From the NCBI GenBank assembly GCA_934162555.1, contig CAKPJE010000061.1, positions 1 through 6,294 of the forward strand: a stretch of DNA of 6,294 nt, given 5' to 3'. The translations under genes were made by a program, and so were the position numbers. Shown here in pieces: positions 1 to 5,587 of the stretch; the stretch's first letter is position 1; the number at the start of each line of letters is the position of its first letter. The stretch comes from an uncultured Bacilli bacterium (GTDB lineage: Bacteria > Bacillota_I > Bacilli_A > RF39 > UBA660). The notes under the pieces were generated by a model. That model searched no databases, had not been told where the DNA came from, and saw nothing but the letters and a program-made list of their open reading frames with translations.

Positions 1-765
1 CTAATAGGAGCATATAAAACATATGAAAAAAATTATCAAGGAAAAAGTTATAATTTTATATTCAGTAATGGTGAAGAAATAAATTTTCAAATATTTGAAA
101 AAAATTTGGCCCATTTATTTGGAATAGACTACAAAAATTTAACAAGTGATGCCATGCAAAGTACAACTGAAAATATACTTGGATTTAAAGCATACCAAAC
201 AGGCGGAGCCGAAGAACTATTAAAAAGAATTGTTGATAGAGCAGATGATATCATCAAAAATGACAGTAAACCAAACAACTACCGTATTTTAAATTACTAT
301 CGTATTCTAATAAAATGTTCAGCATTTTCTAAACTATCAACCTTTAAAAACTTTAATTTTGGTTGTATTAATTTTGATAAATTCACTTATGAGAATACCA
401 ATGGAACATTATTTGGTCCACAATCAACAAAATTCTTTTTTGTCCCATCAAATGAAGCCGTAACGCCATATTTCATGATGGGAATAAGAAAAGATAACGG
501 AAATGATATCTATATTCCTGAAACAATATTTGCAGCTGAAGGAATAGATAAAATGATTAATTATCAAACATTTATATTACCAATTCAAATATTAATCAAT
601 GATAATTTTAATTTTAATAAAATAAAAGCAACAGCAAAAGAAAAACTAGATCTCCTAAATCTATATAAATCACTAATAGGCATGTATCAAACAAATACAT
701 TTATTGATATTTATAACGATTATGAAAACACATTAAGAGAAACTAAACAATTGCAATTAAAATAA
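1..765 (+). CDS. 3' part of a PBECR4-like (putative phage-type nuclease fold) protein, start outside window
   Basis: The frame is open from base 1 to the TAA at 763-765, giving 254 visible residues; the true start lies upstream. A TTG at 106 is in frame but should not be taken as the start, because well-formed protein sequence precedes it. Visible landmarks: an N-terminal stretch with GKSYNFIF and NGEEINF followed by NLAHLFGI (about residues 14-42), a lysine-led segment KCSAFSKL (about 105-112), and a hydrophobic YFMMGI followed by YIPETIFA (about 157-178). From memory this order resembles the PBECR4 family (phage Barnase-EndoU-ColicinE5/D-RelE-like), which occurs in Firmicute phages and genomes. 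I could not run a profile search, so the assignment is tentative. There is no signal peptide or membrane segment in the visible part. It ends 20 bases before truB with no terminator between, so read-through into truB is possible. An alternative is simply an uncharacterised Firmicute protein. Confidence 0.75.
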   Translation, partial: LIGAYKTYEKNYQGKSYNFIFSNGEEINFQIFEKNLAHLFGIDYKNLTSDAMQSTTENILGFKAYQTGGAEELLKRIVDRADDIIKNDSKPNNYRILNYYRILIKCSAFSKLSTFKNFNFGCINFDKFTYENTNGTLFGPQSTKFFFVPSNEAVTPYFMMGIRKDNGNDIYIPETIFAAEGIDKMINYQTFILPIQILINDNFNFNKIKATAKEKLDLLNLYKSLIGMYQTNTFIDIYNDYENTLRETKQLQLK

Positions 766-779
766 AAAAGTAATATACT
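751..779 (+). promoter_or_regulatory. Possible truB promoter giving a near-leaderless transcript
   Basis: TTGCAA (751-756) and TATACT (774-779) are separated by 17 bases. Transcription would start about 7 bases after the -10 box, at or next to the truB ATG at 786. No Shine-Dalgarno is seen between the upstream stop and this ATG, which fits a leaderless message. In DNA this AT-rich a promoter-like pair can arise by chance, and truB may instead be read from the upstream gene. Confidence 0.25.
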
Positions 780-785
780 ATAAAT

Positions 786-1625
786 ATGAACGGAATAATT
801 ATAATTGATAAAGAAAAAAACATGACTAGTAGAGATGTAGTTAATAAAGTGTCTAAAATATTAGGTACCAAAAAAATAGGTCATACAGGAACACTCGATC
901 CTCTTGCAACAGGAGTTCTTGTCCTTTGTGTAGGGAAAGCTACTAAATTAGTAGATCTAATAACAGGCTATGATAAAGAATATATTGCAAAAGTATGTCT
1001 AGGAACATTAACAGATACTCTAGATATAACAGGAAATATTATAAAAGAAAAAGAAACCAATATAACAAAAGAAAAAATAGAAAATACTTTAAAAAGTTTT
1101 ATACCAGGATATGAACAAGAAGTACCAATTTATTCAGCAGTTAAAATAAATGGCAAAAAATTATATGAATATGCTAGAAATGGTGAAACAGTTGAATTGC
1201 CTAAAAGGTATATAAAAATTAATTCCATTGATTTAATATCCACTATTGAATATAAAAATGGTAAAACATACTTTTCATTTATAACAAATGTAAGTAAAGG
1301 GACTTATATAAGAAGTTTAATAAATGATATTGGTAAAAAACTAAATACCTATGGTACAATGTTAGAATTAAGAAGAACAAAACAAGGTAATTTTAAAATA
1401 GAAGACTCATCTAATATTAATGAACCAAAGATAATAAAAATTGAAGAGATATTAAAAGATTATTATAAAAAAGAAATAGATGGAAAATTATATAAAAAAA
1501 TAAGTAATGGTGTAAAAATAAAAAATGAAGAAAATAAAGACATTGTAGTTTTTACACATAATAAAGAAGTAATAGCAATCTATAAAAAAGAAAATGAATA
1601 TTTAAAACCATATAAAATGTTTTAA
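786..1625 (+). CDS. truB: tRNA pseudouridine(55) synthase TruB
   Basis: The 279-residue protein isomerises uridine 55 in the T loop of most tRNAs to pseudouridine; it is cytoplasmic. Family hallmarks are clear: the N-terminal IIDKEKNMTS strand, then GHTGTLDPLATGVL at residues 32-45 with the catalytic aspartate D38. Y66 in KEYIAKVCLG sits 28 residues later, the same spacing as Asp48 and Tyr76 in the E. coli enzyme. YSAVKINGKKLYEYAR forms the central RNA-binding part, and GTYIRSLINDIG (from G172) carries the conserved arginine R176. The last 80 or so residues form the lysine-rich C-terminal domain. Length is normal or slightly short. The ATG at 786 is favoured because the conserved IDK strand begins just after it. 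No Shine-Dalgarno precedes it. It starts 20 bases after the upstream gene and its stop codon is built into the following terminator. In many Firmicutes truB lies with rbfA and ribF; neither is visible here. Confidence 0.97.
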   Translation: MNGIIIIDKEKNMTSRDVVNKVSKILGTKKIGHTGTLDPLATGVLVLCVGKATKLVDLITGYDKEYIAKVCLGTLTDTLDITGNIIKEKETNITKEKIENTLKSFIPGYEQEVPIYSAVKINGKKLYEYARNGETVELPKRYIKINSIDLISTIEYKNGKTYFSFITNVSKGTYIRSLINDIGKKLNTYGTMLELRRTKQGNFKIEDSSNINEPKIIKIEEILKDYYKKEIDGKLYKKISNGVKIKNEENKDIVVFTHNKEVIAIYKKENEYLKPYKMF

Positions 1626-1655
1626 TTTGCATATAAAATATGCAAATTTTTCTTT
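1624..1655 (+). terminator. Rho-independent terminator of truB
   Basis: An 11-bp perfect stem (1624-1634 with 1638-1648) encloses an AAA loop and runs into a T-rich tail, TTTTTCTTT at 1647-1655. The left arm begins inside the truB stop codon. The tail runs directly into the promoter of miaB, so the boundary between the two transcription units is very compact. Confidence 0.85.
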
Positions 1656-1681
1656 AAATACATATAAAAATATGCTATAAT
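1653..1681 (+). promoter_or_regulatory. sigma-A-type promoter of the miaB operon
   Basis: A perfect TATAAT at 1676-1681 is preceded by TGC (1673-1675), an extended -10 element. A weak -35, TTTAAA at 1653-1658, lies 17 bases upstream. Predicted transcription start is near 1688, giving a leader of about 14 bases that holds only the ribosome binding site. No room is left for a riboswitch or attenuator. Confidence 0.75.
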
Positions 1682-1689
1682 ACAGAAAT

Positions 1690-1697
1690 GGAAGTGA
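1690..1697 (+). promoter_or_regulatory. Shine-Dalgarno of miaB
   Basis: GGAAGTGA at 1690-1697 differs from the ideal GGAGGTGA by one base and lies 4 bases before the ATG at 1702 (7 bases from the GGAAG core). It fixes the miaB start, which is otherwise uncertain because the first 30 or so residues are a poorly conserved lead-in. Confidence 0.7.
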
Positions 1698-1701
1698 TTT
1701 T

Positions 1702-3102
1702 ATGTTAAAACCATGCCAAATGGAAGAAAAGAAAAGAAATAAAGATGAAGTATTTAAAAAAGAAGAATACATATCATACAATAATATTGGTCAAAATAAG
1801 ACCTATTTTGTAAAAACTTATGGCTGTCAAATGAATGAACACGATAGTGAAAATATAAGAGCTATACTAGAAGATTTAGGATTTAGACCAAGTGATGACA
1901 TCTATGATAGTGATTTAGTTATTTTAAACACATGTGCAATAAGAGAAAATGCCCACAATAAAGTATTTGGCCTATTAGGTAGAATAAAACATAATAAAGA
2001 ATCAAGGAATGTTATTGTCGGATTCTGTGGATGTATGGCTCAAGAAGAACATGTTGTCGAATTAATTGAAAAAAAATACAAATATATTGATTTTGTATTA
2101 GGTACACATAATATACATAAATTACCATCAATATTAAAAGATGTAATTGAAAAAAATGAAAGAATAATAGAAGTATATAATAGACCAACTGAGATAATAG
2201 AAAATGTACCAGTTAAAAGAGATAGTAATATAAAAGCCTGGGTTAATATAATGCTTGGATGTGATAAATTCTGTACATATTGTATAGTACCATATACAAG
2301 AGGAACCCAAAGAAGTAGAAATAAAGACGACATTATAAAAGAAGTGGAAACTCTAAAAAATGAGGGTTACAAAGAAGTAACACTATTAGGTCAAAATGTA
2401 AATGCTTATGGTAAAGACTTAAATGATGATTATAAAATGGCTGATTTACTTGAAGATGTTGCTAAAACAGGTATTGAAAGAATAAGATTTGTAACAAGTC
2501 ATCCATGGGATTTTGAAGATAAAATGATTGATGTAATAAGTAAATATCCAAATATAATGCCATATATCCATTTGCCATTACAAAGTGGTTCTGACAGAAT
2601 ACTAAAACTAATGGGTAGAAGGTACACAAAAGAAGAATATTTAAATCTATTTAACAAAATAAAAGATAAAGTTGAAAGAGTTAGTATAACAACTGATATA
2701 ATAGTAGGTTTCCCGGGAGAAACAGAAGAAGACTTTGAAGAAACACTAGATTTATATAATAAATGTAAGTTTGATTCAGCATTTACATTTATCTTTAGTC
2801 CAAGAGAAGGTACACCAGCTGCCAAAATGGAAGACAATATAACATTAGAGGAAAAAGAAGAAAGATTGCACCGTTTAAACGAATTAGTAAATAAATATAG
2901 TTTAGAAAAAAACAAAGAATATATGAATAAAATAGTAAAAGTTCTAATTGAAGGTAAAAGTGACAAAGAAGGAATTTTAATGGGTTATACAGATACAATG
3001 AAATTAGTGAATGTTAAAACAAATGAAAAAAATATTGGCAAAATAATAGATGTCAAAATTGTTGATGCTAAAACATGGAGCTTAAATGGAGAAGAAGTAT
3101 AA
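1702..3102 (+). CDS. miaB: tRNA-2-methylthio-N6-dimethylallyladenosine synthase MiaB
   Basis: This 466-residue radical SAM methylthiotransferase converts i6A37 of tRNAs reading UNN codons to ms2i6A37, using two 4Fe-4S clusters. Residues about 33-150 form the UPF0004 (MTTase) domain, whose cluster cysteines are C42 (TYGCQMN), C78 (NTCAIRENA) and C111 (GCMAQE). The radical SAM cluster motif CxxxCxxC is C187, C191 and C194 in MLGCDKFCTYCIVPYTRG. Further core motifs are GQNVNAYG, TSHPWDF, HLPLQSGSD, GRRYTKEEY and TDIIVGFPGETEEDF. The C-terminal TRAM domain (about 408-463) binds tRNA. The NTCAIRENA and GQNVNAYG forms, with the TRAM domain, favour MiaB over MtaB or RimO. A charged N-terminal lead of about 30 residues is common in Firmicute MiaB. 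It is the first gene of an apparent operon and overlaps the next gene by one base (TAATG). Its substrate-forming partner, miaA, is not in the window. Confidence 0.97.
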   Translation: MLKPCQMEEKKRNKDEVFKKEEYISYNNIGQNKTYFVKTYGCQMNEHDSENIRAILEDLGFRPSDDIYDSDLVILNTCAIRENAHNKVFGLLGRIKHNKESRNVIVGFCGCMAQEEHVVELIEKKYKYIDFVLGTHNIHKLPSILKDVIEKNERIIEVYNRPTEIIENVPVKRDSNIKAWVNIMLGCDKFCTYCIVPYTRGTQRSRNKDDIIKEVETLKNEGYKEVTLLGQNVNAYGKDLNDDYKMADLLEDVAKTGIERIRFVTSHPWDFEDKMIDVISKYPNIMPYIHLPLQSGSDRILKLMGRRYTKEEYLNLFNKIKDKVERVSITTDIIVGFPGETEEDFEETLDLYNKCKFDSAFTFIFSPREGTPAAKMEDNITLEEKEERLHRLNELVNKYSLEKNKEYMNKIVKVLIEGKSDKEGILMGYTDTMKLVNVKTNEKNIGKIIDVKIVDAKTWSLNGEEV

Positions 3103-4808
3103 TGAAAGAAAGCGTATTAAAGACACATCCAGTAATACCAAATACTAATATAAGTACATTATTTGATTTAGTATCTCTAAAAAACAGAAAAGAAACAGCA
3201 ATTGATTGTTTAGATTTAGAAGCTAGCTATCAAGACTTAATTGATGATTCACGTGTTATGGCTAAAGCATTTAGAGAATTAGGTATTAAAAAAAATGACA
3301 TCATATGTATTTCAATGCCTAATATTTACCAAGCAGTTGTATCTTTCTTTGCCCTAAACAGAATAGGTGCATGTACAACATTTTTAAATTCATTTTCATC
3401 ATCAGAAGAAATAATCCATTATTTAAATGAGTTTGAATCACCAGTATTTATTAATTATGATAGAAATTATGAATATAATGATACTATTAGAAAAAATACG
3501 AAAGTAAAACAAATTATTACTTTAAAAAAAGAAAATTTAAATACTAAACATTTTGATTCTAATAAAAAAAATATTGGTTATAATGACTTTATAGATTATA
3601 GTGATTTAGGCTTGCTAGCAAATTATTATAAAAGTTTTAATAATACTATTCATCCAGGAAATAGAGATGCTTTAATTCTTTTTACAAGTGGAACAACAGG
3701 TATTCCTAAAGCAGTTGTTTTAACAAATAAAAACATAGTAGCATCGTGTATATACTTAAAAAATTCCTCAAATACAAAGGTAAAAAAAGGAGAGAGTACC
3801 CTTGTTTGTGTACCATTTACATATCCTTACGGGTTCGCAACTAGTACTTTAACTTCTTTAATGTGTGGTAGAAAAGCTATACTAGGACCAAATCTATCAA
3901 AAGATAATATTTCTTATTATTTATCAAAAAAACCAAATATTATTTTTGGTAGTCCAGCTTTATTGGAATTAATCAAAAGATATACTTTACCTAATCAAGA
4001 TTTATCAAGTGTTCACACATTTATATCAGGAGGAGATTTTTTAACACCTCAAAAAAATAAGGAAGGACAAGATTTCTTTAAAGAACATAATGCTACAGTT
4101 AGTATTTGTAATGGATCGGGAAATGCTGAAACAGTAGGTGCTAGTACTAATGCAGTTGGTGTTCCTGAAAACTTAGACACAGTTGGTAAAATATTGATTG
4201 GTACACATGCAATTATAATGAATGATGACTATACAAAAGAGTTAGGTTTTGATAAAGAAGGATTACTATGTATTAGTGGAGACCATGTTTTTAAAAAATA
4301 TTACAATAATTCTAAAGGAACTATGGATGCCAAATTTGAATATAAAAACAAAACCTATTTCAAAACAGGAACTCGTGGTATTTTATATGAAAACGGCTAT
4401 TTTAAATTAACTGGAAGAGATAGTAGATATTATATAATATCAACCCTAAATAAAGTTTATTGTGACAGAGTTCAATTACTAATGTCCTATATTGATGAAA
4501 TAGAGGATGTGGCATTTGTACCAAAACAAGATGAAGAAATGCTATTTGTAGGAATTGCTTACGTTGTTTTAAAAAAAGGTTTAACTCCTACAAAAGAAAT
4601 AAAAGAAAGAATTTATGAAAAGTGCAAAAAGACATTAGTTTCACCAAATGGAGATGAAGTGCAACTAAAAGAAAATGAAATACCAGTAGAAATTGTATTT
4701 GTTAATGAGTTACCTAGAACAAAAGCAGACAAAATAGATTATAATGAACTCGAAGAAAAAGCAAAAAAATTAGTTTTGAAAGCTACAAGAAAAATGTGTA
4801 AATTATAG
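3102..4808 (+). CDS. AMP-binding (ANL superfamily) adenylate-forming ligase, acyl-CoA synthetase-like
   Basis: The 568-residue protein should activate a carboxylate with ATP to an acyl-adenylate, then pass it to CoA or another thiol; the substrate cannot be read from sequence. The ATP P-loop TSGTTGIPK is at residues 195-203. PFTYPYGF (from 238) fills the usual aromatic/His site and NGSGNAE (337-343) is the A5 motif. R439 in LTGRDSRYYI matches the A8 arginine, and PRTKADKID (538-546) holds the A10 lysine K544. Oddities: the A7 aspartate of TGD is threonine T424 (KTGTRG), and the A8 loop after GRDSR reads STLNKVY without the usual glycine. The protein has no tryptophan. The ATG at 3102 is preferred to an in-frame ATG at 3075 because it overlaps the miaB stop (TAATG) and has purine-rich GGAGAAGAAG at 3088-3097. 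No signal or membrane segment is seen. Its 3' end is duplicated at 5277-5534. Alternatives are a carrier-protein ligase or amino-acid-activating enzyme; no carrier protein is nearby. Confidence 0.9.
   Translation: MKESVLKTHPVIPNTNISTLFDLVSLKNRKETAIDCLDLEASYQDLIDDSRVMAKAFRELGIKKNDIICISMPNIYQAVVSFFALNRIGACTTFLNSFSSSEEIIHYLNEFESPVFINYDRNYEYNDTIRKNTKVKQIITLKKENLNTKHFDSNKKNIGYNDFIDYSDLGLLANYYKSFNNTIHPGNRDALILFTSGTTGIPKAVVLTNKNIVASCIYLKNSSNTKVKKGESTLVCVPFTYPYGFATSTLTSLMCGRKAILGPNLSKDNISYYLSKKPNIIFGSPALLELIKRYTLPNQDLSSVHTFISGGDFLTPQKNKEGQDFFKEHNATVSICNGSGNAETVGASTNAVGVPENLDTVGKILIGTHAIIMNDDYTKELGFDKEGLLCISGDHVFKKYYNNSKGTMDAKFEYKNKTYFKTGTRGILYENGYFKLTGRDSRYYIISTLNKVYCDRVQLLMSYIDEIEDVAFVPKQDEEMLFVGIAYVVLKKGLTPTKEIKERIYEKCKKTLVSPNGDEVQLKENEIPVEIVFVNELPRTKADKIDYNELEEKAKKLVLKATRKMCKL
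4529..4785 (+). repeat. Direct repeat, parental copy inside the ligase gene
   Basis: These 257 bases encode ligase residues 477-553 and part of the tail, and recur downstream in the same orientation at an offset of 748 bases. Over the first 232 bases there is one difference (C at 4730, T at 5478), a synonymous Asp codon change. Beyond 4760 the parent reads GC where the copy has an adenine-rich stretch with one extra base; similarity then resumes until 4785. Confidence 0.97.
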
Positions 4809-4817
4809 GAGAATATT

Positions 4818-5126
4818 ATGCAAAACTTATTTGAAAATTATTTAAAAAATGGCTTATCTGAATATGATTCAAAATACTTGTCAACATATCAATATGTAAT
4901 GTTATTGTCAAAAAATAAAGTTATTAAAGCATATTTTGCTAATGTTGATTATACATATTTTGTTGAATATCCAAAATCTGATAAAGATTGTAATACTCCA
5001 TTAGAGGTACTAGAAAGTGAAATGTCACTTACTGGTTGTGATGCAGGAATAATGTATGAAAATGTCAATGGACAATTTCATACAATAGCCTTTGTTGATC
5101 TAAATGAAAAGAATCGTAAGATGTAA
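4818..5126 (+). CDS. Hypothetical 102-residue protein, third gene of the miaB operon
   Basis: I do not recognise this protein. It is 102 residues long, mildly acidic, with no signal peptide, no convincing membrane segment and only two cysteines (58 and 74). The N-terminal third looks helical (LFENYLKNGLSEYDSKYL). Later segments alternate hydrophobic residues as in beta strands (KVIKAYFANVDYTYFVEY and GIMYENVNGQFHTIAFVDL), suggesting a small alpha/beta fold. It lacks the DSL serine motif of acyl carrier proteins. It is convincing as a gene because AGGAG at 4807-4811 sits 6 bases before the ATG. It follows the ligase by only 9 bases, with the ligase TAG forming part of its ribosome binding site, and a terminator follows its stop. 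This arrangement implies co-translation with the ligase, so a role beside that enzyme is possible but unproven. Confidence 0.8.
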   Translation: MQNLFENYLKNGLSEYDSKYLSTYQYVMLLSKNKVIKAYFANVDYTYFVEYPKSDKDCNTPLEVLESEMSLTGCDAGIMYENVNGQFHTIAFVDLNEKNRKM

Positions 5127-5135
5127 ACAAATTTT

Positions 5136-5175
5136 AAGATTATTAACTCATATTTGTAGTTAATAATCTTTTTTT
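5136..5175 (+). terminator. Rho-independent terminator of the miaB operon
   Basis: A 13-bp perfect stem (5136-5148 with 5158-5170) has a 9-base loop and is followed by a run of T ending at 5175. It begins 10 bases after the stop of the 102-residue gene. Apart from the promoter-like pair at 5217-5245, I see nothing in the AT-rich bases between this terminator and the ligase fragment. Confidence 0.92.
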
Positions 5176-5216
5176 AAATAAATTATGATCAACTTTAATA
5201 AATTATATATTACATT

Positions 5217-5245
5217 TTTACTTGAAAAATAAAAAAATTTATAAT
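5217..5245 (+). promoter_or_regulatory. Putative promoter of the ligase-fragment gene
   Basis: TATAAT at 5240-5245 matches the -10 consensus. TTTACT at 5217-5222 is a weak -35 (4 of 6) at a 17-base spacing. It lies between the operon terminator and the Shine-Dalgarno at 5253-5257, where a promoter is needed if the fragment is expressed. The region is extremely AT-rich, so a chance match is quite possible. Confidence 0.4.
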
Positions 5246-5265
5246 TAAATTTAGGAGTACGTGAT

Positions 5266-5514
5266 TTGAGTTTGTTAGATGAAGAAATGCTATTTGTAGG
5301 AATTGCTTACGTTGTTTTAAAAAAAGGTTTAACTCCTACAAAAGAAATAAAAGAAAGAATTTATGAAAAGTGCAAAAAGACATTAGTTTCACCAAATGGA
5401 GATGAAGTGCAACTAAAAGAAAATGAAATACCAGTAGAAATTGTATTTGTTAATGAGTTACCTAGAACAAAAGCAGATAAAATAGATTATAATGAACTCG
5501 AAGAAAAAAAATAA
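5266..5514 (+). pseudogene. Duplicated C-terminal fragment of the AMP-binding ligase (possible mini-gene)
   Basis: An 82-codon frame in which residues 5-81 are identical to ligase residues 477-553, that is, most of the mobile C-terminal lid domain of an ANL enzyme, including the A10 lysine (residue 72 here). The N-terminal ATP-binding domain is absent, so it cannot adenylate by itself. The first four residues (MSLL) do not come from the parent. The start is taken as TTG 5266 because AGGAG at 5253-5257 lies 8 bases before it; the GTG at 5261 meets a stop after two codons. The 3' end differs from the parent by base changes and a +1 indel in a poly-A stretch, so it stops at LEEKK and lacks the parent's last 15 residues. 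It is most simply a remnant of partial duplication. But promoter, ribosome site, open frame and terminator are all present, so expression as a small protein cannot be excluded. Confidence 0.75.
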
Positions 5515-5534
5515 AAAATTAGTTTTGAAAGCTA
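5277..5534 (+). repeat. Direct repeat, downstream copy of the ligase 3' end
   Basis: Copy of 4529-4785. Homology begins abruptly at 5277 within the fourth codon of the fragment and fades out at 5534, inside the left arm of the following terminator. The copy is 258 bases against 257 in the parent because of one extra base in the adenine-rich tail around 5509-5512. The near-identity implies recent duplication or ongoing gene conversion. Confidence 0.97.
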
Positions 5535-5556
5535 GATGTTGAAATCTAGTTTTTTT
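5528..5556 (+). terminator. Rho-independent terminator after the ligase fragment
   Basis: CTAGAT (5532-5537) pairs with ATCTAG (5544-5549) around a 6-base loop. The stem can lengthen through a G-T pair and three A-T pairs using AAAG at 5528-5531, and seven T follow at 5550-5556. The left arm partly derives from the duplicated ligase sequence. The core stem is short, so moderate strength is expected. Confidence 0.7.
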
Positions 5557-5567
5557 CATGGTATAAT
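5539..5567 (+). promoter_or_regulatory. Promoter of the membrane sensor gene, overlapping the terminator
   Basis: TTGAAA (5539-5544) and TATAAT (5562-5567) are spaced by exactly 17 bases, with an extended -10 TGG at 5559-5561. This is the best-matching promoter in the window. The -35 box lies in the loop of the preceding terminator hairpin. Predicted start is near 5574. The Shine-Dalgarno TAGGTGA at 5576-5582 precedes the ATG at 5588, so the leader is very short. Confidence 0.8.
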
Positions 5568-5587
5568 TTTAAAGGTAGGTGAACTAT

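Noticed and set aside
106..108. TTG as the start codon of the first gene.
   Set aside because: The same frame is open to base 1 with family-like sequence before it, so the gene starts upstream of the window.
1624..1701. Riboswitch or T-box leader ahead of miaB.
   Set aside because: The predicted transcript leader is only about 14 bases; the hairpin there is the truB terminator, upstream of the miaB promoter.
2040..2966. Minus-strand open frames of 97 and 155 codons opposite miaB, at 2040-2333 and 2499-2966.
   Set aside because: They lie entirely inside the well-supported miaB gene and have low-complexity hydrophobic translations typical of antisense AT-rich coding sequence. No promoter or independent evidence supports them.
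3075..3077. ATG 27 bases upstream as the start of the ligase.
   Set aside because: It would overlap miaB by 28 bases and has no good ribosome site; the ATG at 3102 has purine-rich sequence upstream and a classic TAATG overlap.
4818..5126. Acyl or peptidyl carrier protein serving the ligase.
   Set aside because: The length is suggestive, but no DSL-type phosphopantetheine serine motif is present and the second half looks beta-rich, unlike the four-helix carrier fold.
4529..5534. Insertion sequence or transposon behind the duplication.
   Set aside because: There is no transposase, no terminal inverted repeats and no target-site duplication at the copy ends; the copied sequence is simply the ligase 3' end.
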